From Actinomycetota bacterium (GTDB taxonomy: Bacteria; Actinomycetota; Acidimicrobiia; Acidimicrobiales; AC-25), in NCBI GenBank assembly GCA_005888395.1, contig VAXF01000180.1, forward strand, positions 1-5,793: 5,793 nt of DNA, given 5' to 3'. Shown in pieces: positions 4,561 to 5,793 of the stretch (positions are counted from its first letter, which is position 1; every line of letters starts with the position of its first letter). The notes below the pieces were generated by a model. That model did no database searches. It worked only from the letters and a program-made list of their open reading frames with translations, and was not told the origin of the DNA. The position numbers were made by a program, and so were the translations under genes.

Positions 4561-4788
4561 TCACCGGAAAACGCCCTGCGCGTTGGCGAGCGCCTCGCCG
4601 AGCTCGAGCTCGATCGCGTGGCCAGCCCGCCAGCGTTCCCACGTCCGGCCATCGGGCGGACGACGGTCGCCCTGCCAAAGCCGATAGCGCTCGAGCGCGA
4701 TAACCAGCGCCTCGACGTCGCACCAATCGAGCGTCAGGACGACGCCGCGGTTGTCGTCGCGCACGCTCACGCGTGTGAGCTCACTCAT
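4561..4788 (-). CDS. Small protein of unknown function in the conjugation gene series
   Basis: A 75-residue soluble protein that I do not recognise. It begins MSELTRVSVRDDNRGVVLTLD, with strand-like segments, continues with CDVEALVIALERYRLWQGD (23-41), and ends in a helix (AIELELGEALANAQGVFR). No membrane segment or signal peptide is visible. It is rich in Trp, Arg and acidic residues. ATG 4788 is well supported: AAGGAG (complement of 4796-4801) lies 7 bases upstream, and the start overlaps the stop of the VirB6-like gene by 8 bp, so it is co-translated with it. Longer readings of this frame run out of frame through the VirB6-like gene and are not credible. Position suggests an accessory or regulatory role in transfer; that is inference. 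The + strand TA module follows its stop. Confidence 0.72.
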   Translation of the reverse strand: MSELTRVSVRDDNRGVVLTLDWCDVEALVIALERYRLWQGDRRPPDGRTWERWRAGHAIELELGEALANAQGVFR

Positions 4789-5793
4789 CGGAGAGCTCCT
4801 TCGCCTCGAGGGATGCGCGCAGGGCACGGGCGCGGCGCATGGCGTCCTCGTGGGCGTCGCGCGGCGTGGGCTCGCGCACCGGCTCCGGGCGAGCGGGCCG
4901 CGGACGCGAGCCGTTGCCGTTCGACGACGCTCCGCGGGCGGGCTGCGGTGCTCGGCCGTTGCCATTGTTCGACCTCGCATGCTCGAGGTGGCTTGCGAAC
5001 GAACCGCTCGGCGCGGCCAGCGCGGCGTGGCCGTCGCCACCGCCGTTGCGGGTGACCGGAGCCGGAACTGGCGAACCGGCGCCGGGCTCGTCGGGTGGGC
5101 TTTGGGGCGGCGCTCCGCCGGCCAGCACGCTCTCCTGGCGTGCGCCGTCGTCTTGGGCGCCGCGGCGGGGAAGCGCTAGCAGTGCGGCGAACGGGCGCCC
5201 GGCGATGTCCGCTCCGCGCTGGACCGCGCTCAGCTGCGGCAGCCGCTCGTGGTAGTGCAGCCCCGTGGTCGCGGCCACCAGCCGCGCCGTGATCTGGCGG
5301 CGGTACAGGAAGATCGCCCAGAAGAAGATCCCCTGCAGCCCGAACGCGAACAGGAACCCCAGCGACGACGTCGAGCTGGCCAGCGCCGCCGCGACGGCGA
5401 CGACGATCGCGATCACCAGCGAGTACAGCGCCTTGATGAAGACCGCGGTCGCGAGCTTGCCCAGCCAGGTGCGGAAGAAGTCGTGCCCGGCGCGCGGGAA
5501 GATCCCGATCACCAGCGCGACCGGCGCGAAGCCCAGCAGCACCAGCGCGACGACCTGGGCGAGGATCACCGCCAGCGAGAGGAAGCCGAGCAGCACGACG
5601 GCGCCCAGCGCGCTGGCGAACACGACGAGCGAGAGCGTGAGGCGCTGGAAGGCGCCGTGCTCCTGCTGGATGTCGACCGCGGGCGAGTCGGACTTGTCGA
5701 CCGCGTAGCCGCTGAACTGCCGATCGTCGCGCGGCGCCTCGCCCTTGCGCAGCGCGTCGTACTCGGCGTTGCGCTCCTTCGAGCCGGCCGGGT
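4781..5793 (-). CDS. VirB6/TrbL-like polytopic conjugation protein (N terminus beyond window)
   Basis: The frame is open from the right edge to TGA at 4783-4781, with 336 residues visible. A hydrophilic segment (GSKERNAEYDALRKGEAPRDD...) leads to several hydrophobic helices: about 54-98 (two helices), 112-138 and 144-162 of the visible part. FPRAGHDFFRTWLGKL (98-113) lies between helices, and FLYRRQITARLVAATTG follows the last. The last ~170 residues are cytoplasm-like, rich in Pro, Gly, Asn and Arg, ending MRRARALRASLEAKELSDE. Multi-helix membrane cores with long low-complexity tails are typical of VirB6/TrbL channel proteins in Gram-positive type IV secretion. The reading continues upstream of GTG 5623 in frame with plausible residues, so that GTG is not the start. 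The 75-aa gene overlaps its end. Confidence 0.8.
   Translation of the reverse strand, partial: PAGSKERNAEYDALRKGEAPRDDRQFSGYAVDKSDSPAVDIQQEHGAFQRLTLSLVVFASALGAVVLLGFLSLAVILAQVVALVLLGFAPVALVIGIFPRAGHDFFRTWLGKLATAVFIKALYSLVIAIVVAVAAALASSTSSLGFLFAFGLQGIFFWAIFLYRRQITARLVAATTGLHYHERLPQLSAVQRGADIAGRPFAALLALPRRGAQDDGARQESVLAGGAPPQSPPDEPGAGSPVPAPVTRNGGGDGHAALAAPSGSFASHLEHARSNNGNGRAPQPARGASSNGNGSRPRPARPEPVREPTPRDAHEDAMRRARALRASLEAKELSDE

Noticed and set aside
3875..4726. The upstream part of the 322-codon - strand frame whose last codons are reported as a remnant
   Set aside because: It passes antisense through both TA genes and their promoter and overlaps the 75-aa gene out of frame; only its last ~38 codons look protein-like.
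4789..5040. Longer start for the 75-aa gene, reaching back to 5040
   Set aside because: The extension is the VirB6-like C-terminal region read out of frame; the ATG at 4788 has a clear ribosome-binding site.
5265..5708. A 147-codon + strand frame opposite the VirB6-like gene
   Set aside because: It is the antisense shadow of a membrane-protein gene, giving a Ser/Thr/Ala-rich product without a start signal.
1..5793. CRISPR array, tRNA/rRNA genes, transposase or integrase
   Set aside because: No regularly spaced repeats, no cloverleaf-like or rRNA-like sequence and no DDE, tyrosine or serine recombinase motifs were seen on either strand.

Overview
The window is very GC-rich, uses GTG starts often and carries its genes densely on both strands. 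Together with a VirB6-like / bitopic NTF2-like (TcpC/VirB8 type) / peptidoglycan-hydrolase gene set, this suggests a conjugative element (ICE or plasmid) in an actinobacterium, possibly of the Solirubrobacterales/Thermoleophilia type. The taxonomic guess is inference from codon and protein style only.

Left part, 1-1975, + strand: a toxin-antitoxin (TA) island. It starts with a decayed tail (1-192) and continues with an intact Phd/YefM-type antitoxin plus PIN-domain toxin pair (vapBC, 253-846). Directly after the vapC stop lies a start-less, internally deleted second copy of vapC (847-1065). Next comes a toxin-first module (1157-1709): a small protein with an IHAMPMRDKY motif near its C terminus, overlapping a ribbon-helix-helix antitoxin. 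A lone HicB-domain protein (1748-1975) follows. An AT-rich imperfect inverted repeat (2037-2070) lies between this island and the opposite-strand genes.

Middle and right part, 2149-3761 and 4561-5793, - strand: conjugation genes. In transcription order they are a VirB6/TrbL-like polytopic membrane protein (runs off the right edge), a 75-aa protein of unknown function overlapping it by 8 bp, a putative decayed gene tail (3758-3874), a one-TM NTF2-like VirB8/TcpC-type protein, and a membrane-anchored two-domain peptidoglycan hydrolase (lytic transglycosylase plus M15-like peptidase).

The - strand gene series is interrupted by a + strand TA module at 4020-4519. Its toxin belongs to the same family as the 1157-1432 toxin, but its antitoxin is a helix-turn-helix protein instead of an RHH protein. 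An 11-bp direct repeat (AGCGCTCATGC) flanks this module, 700 bp apart.

All three TA modules share one control layout: a perfect palindrome lies 2-9 bases upstream of a GTG start, with a promoter placed so that the transcript would be leaderless or nearly so. The best candidate for an under-described system is the HAM-motif toxin family with exchangeable antitoxins. The window shows two versions of it, one apparently inserted into the conjugation genes.
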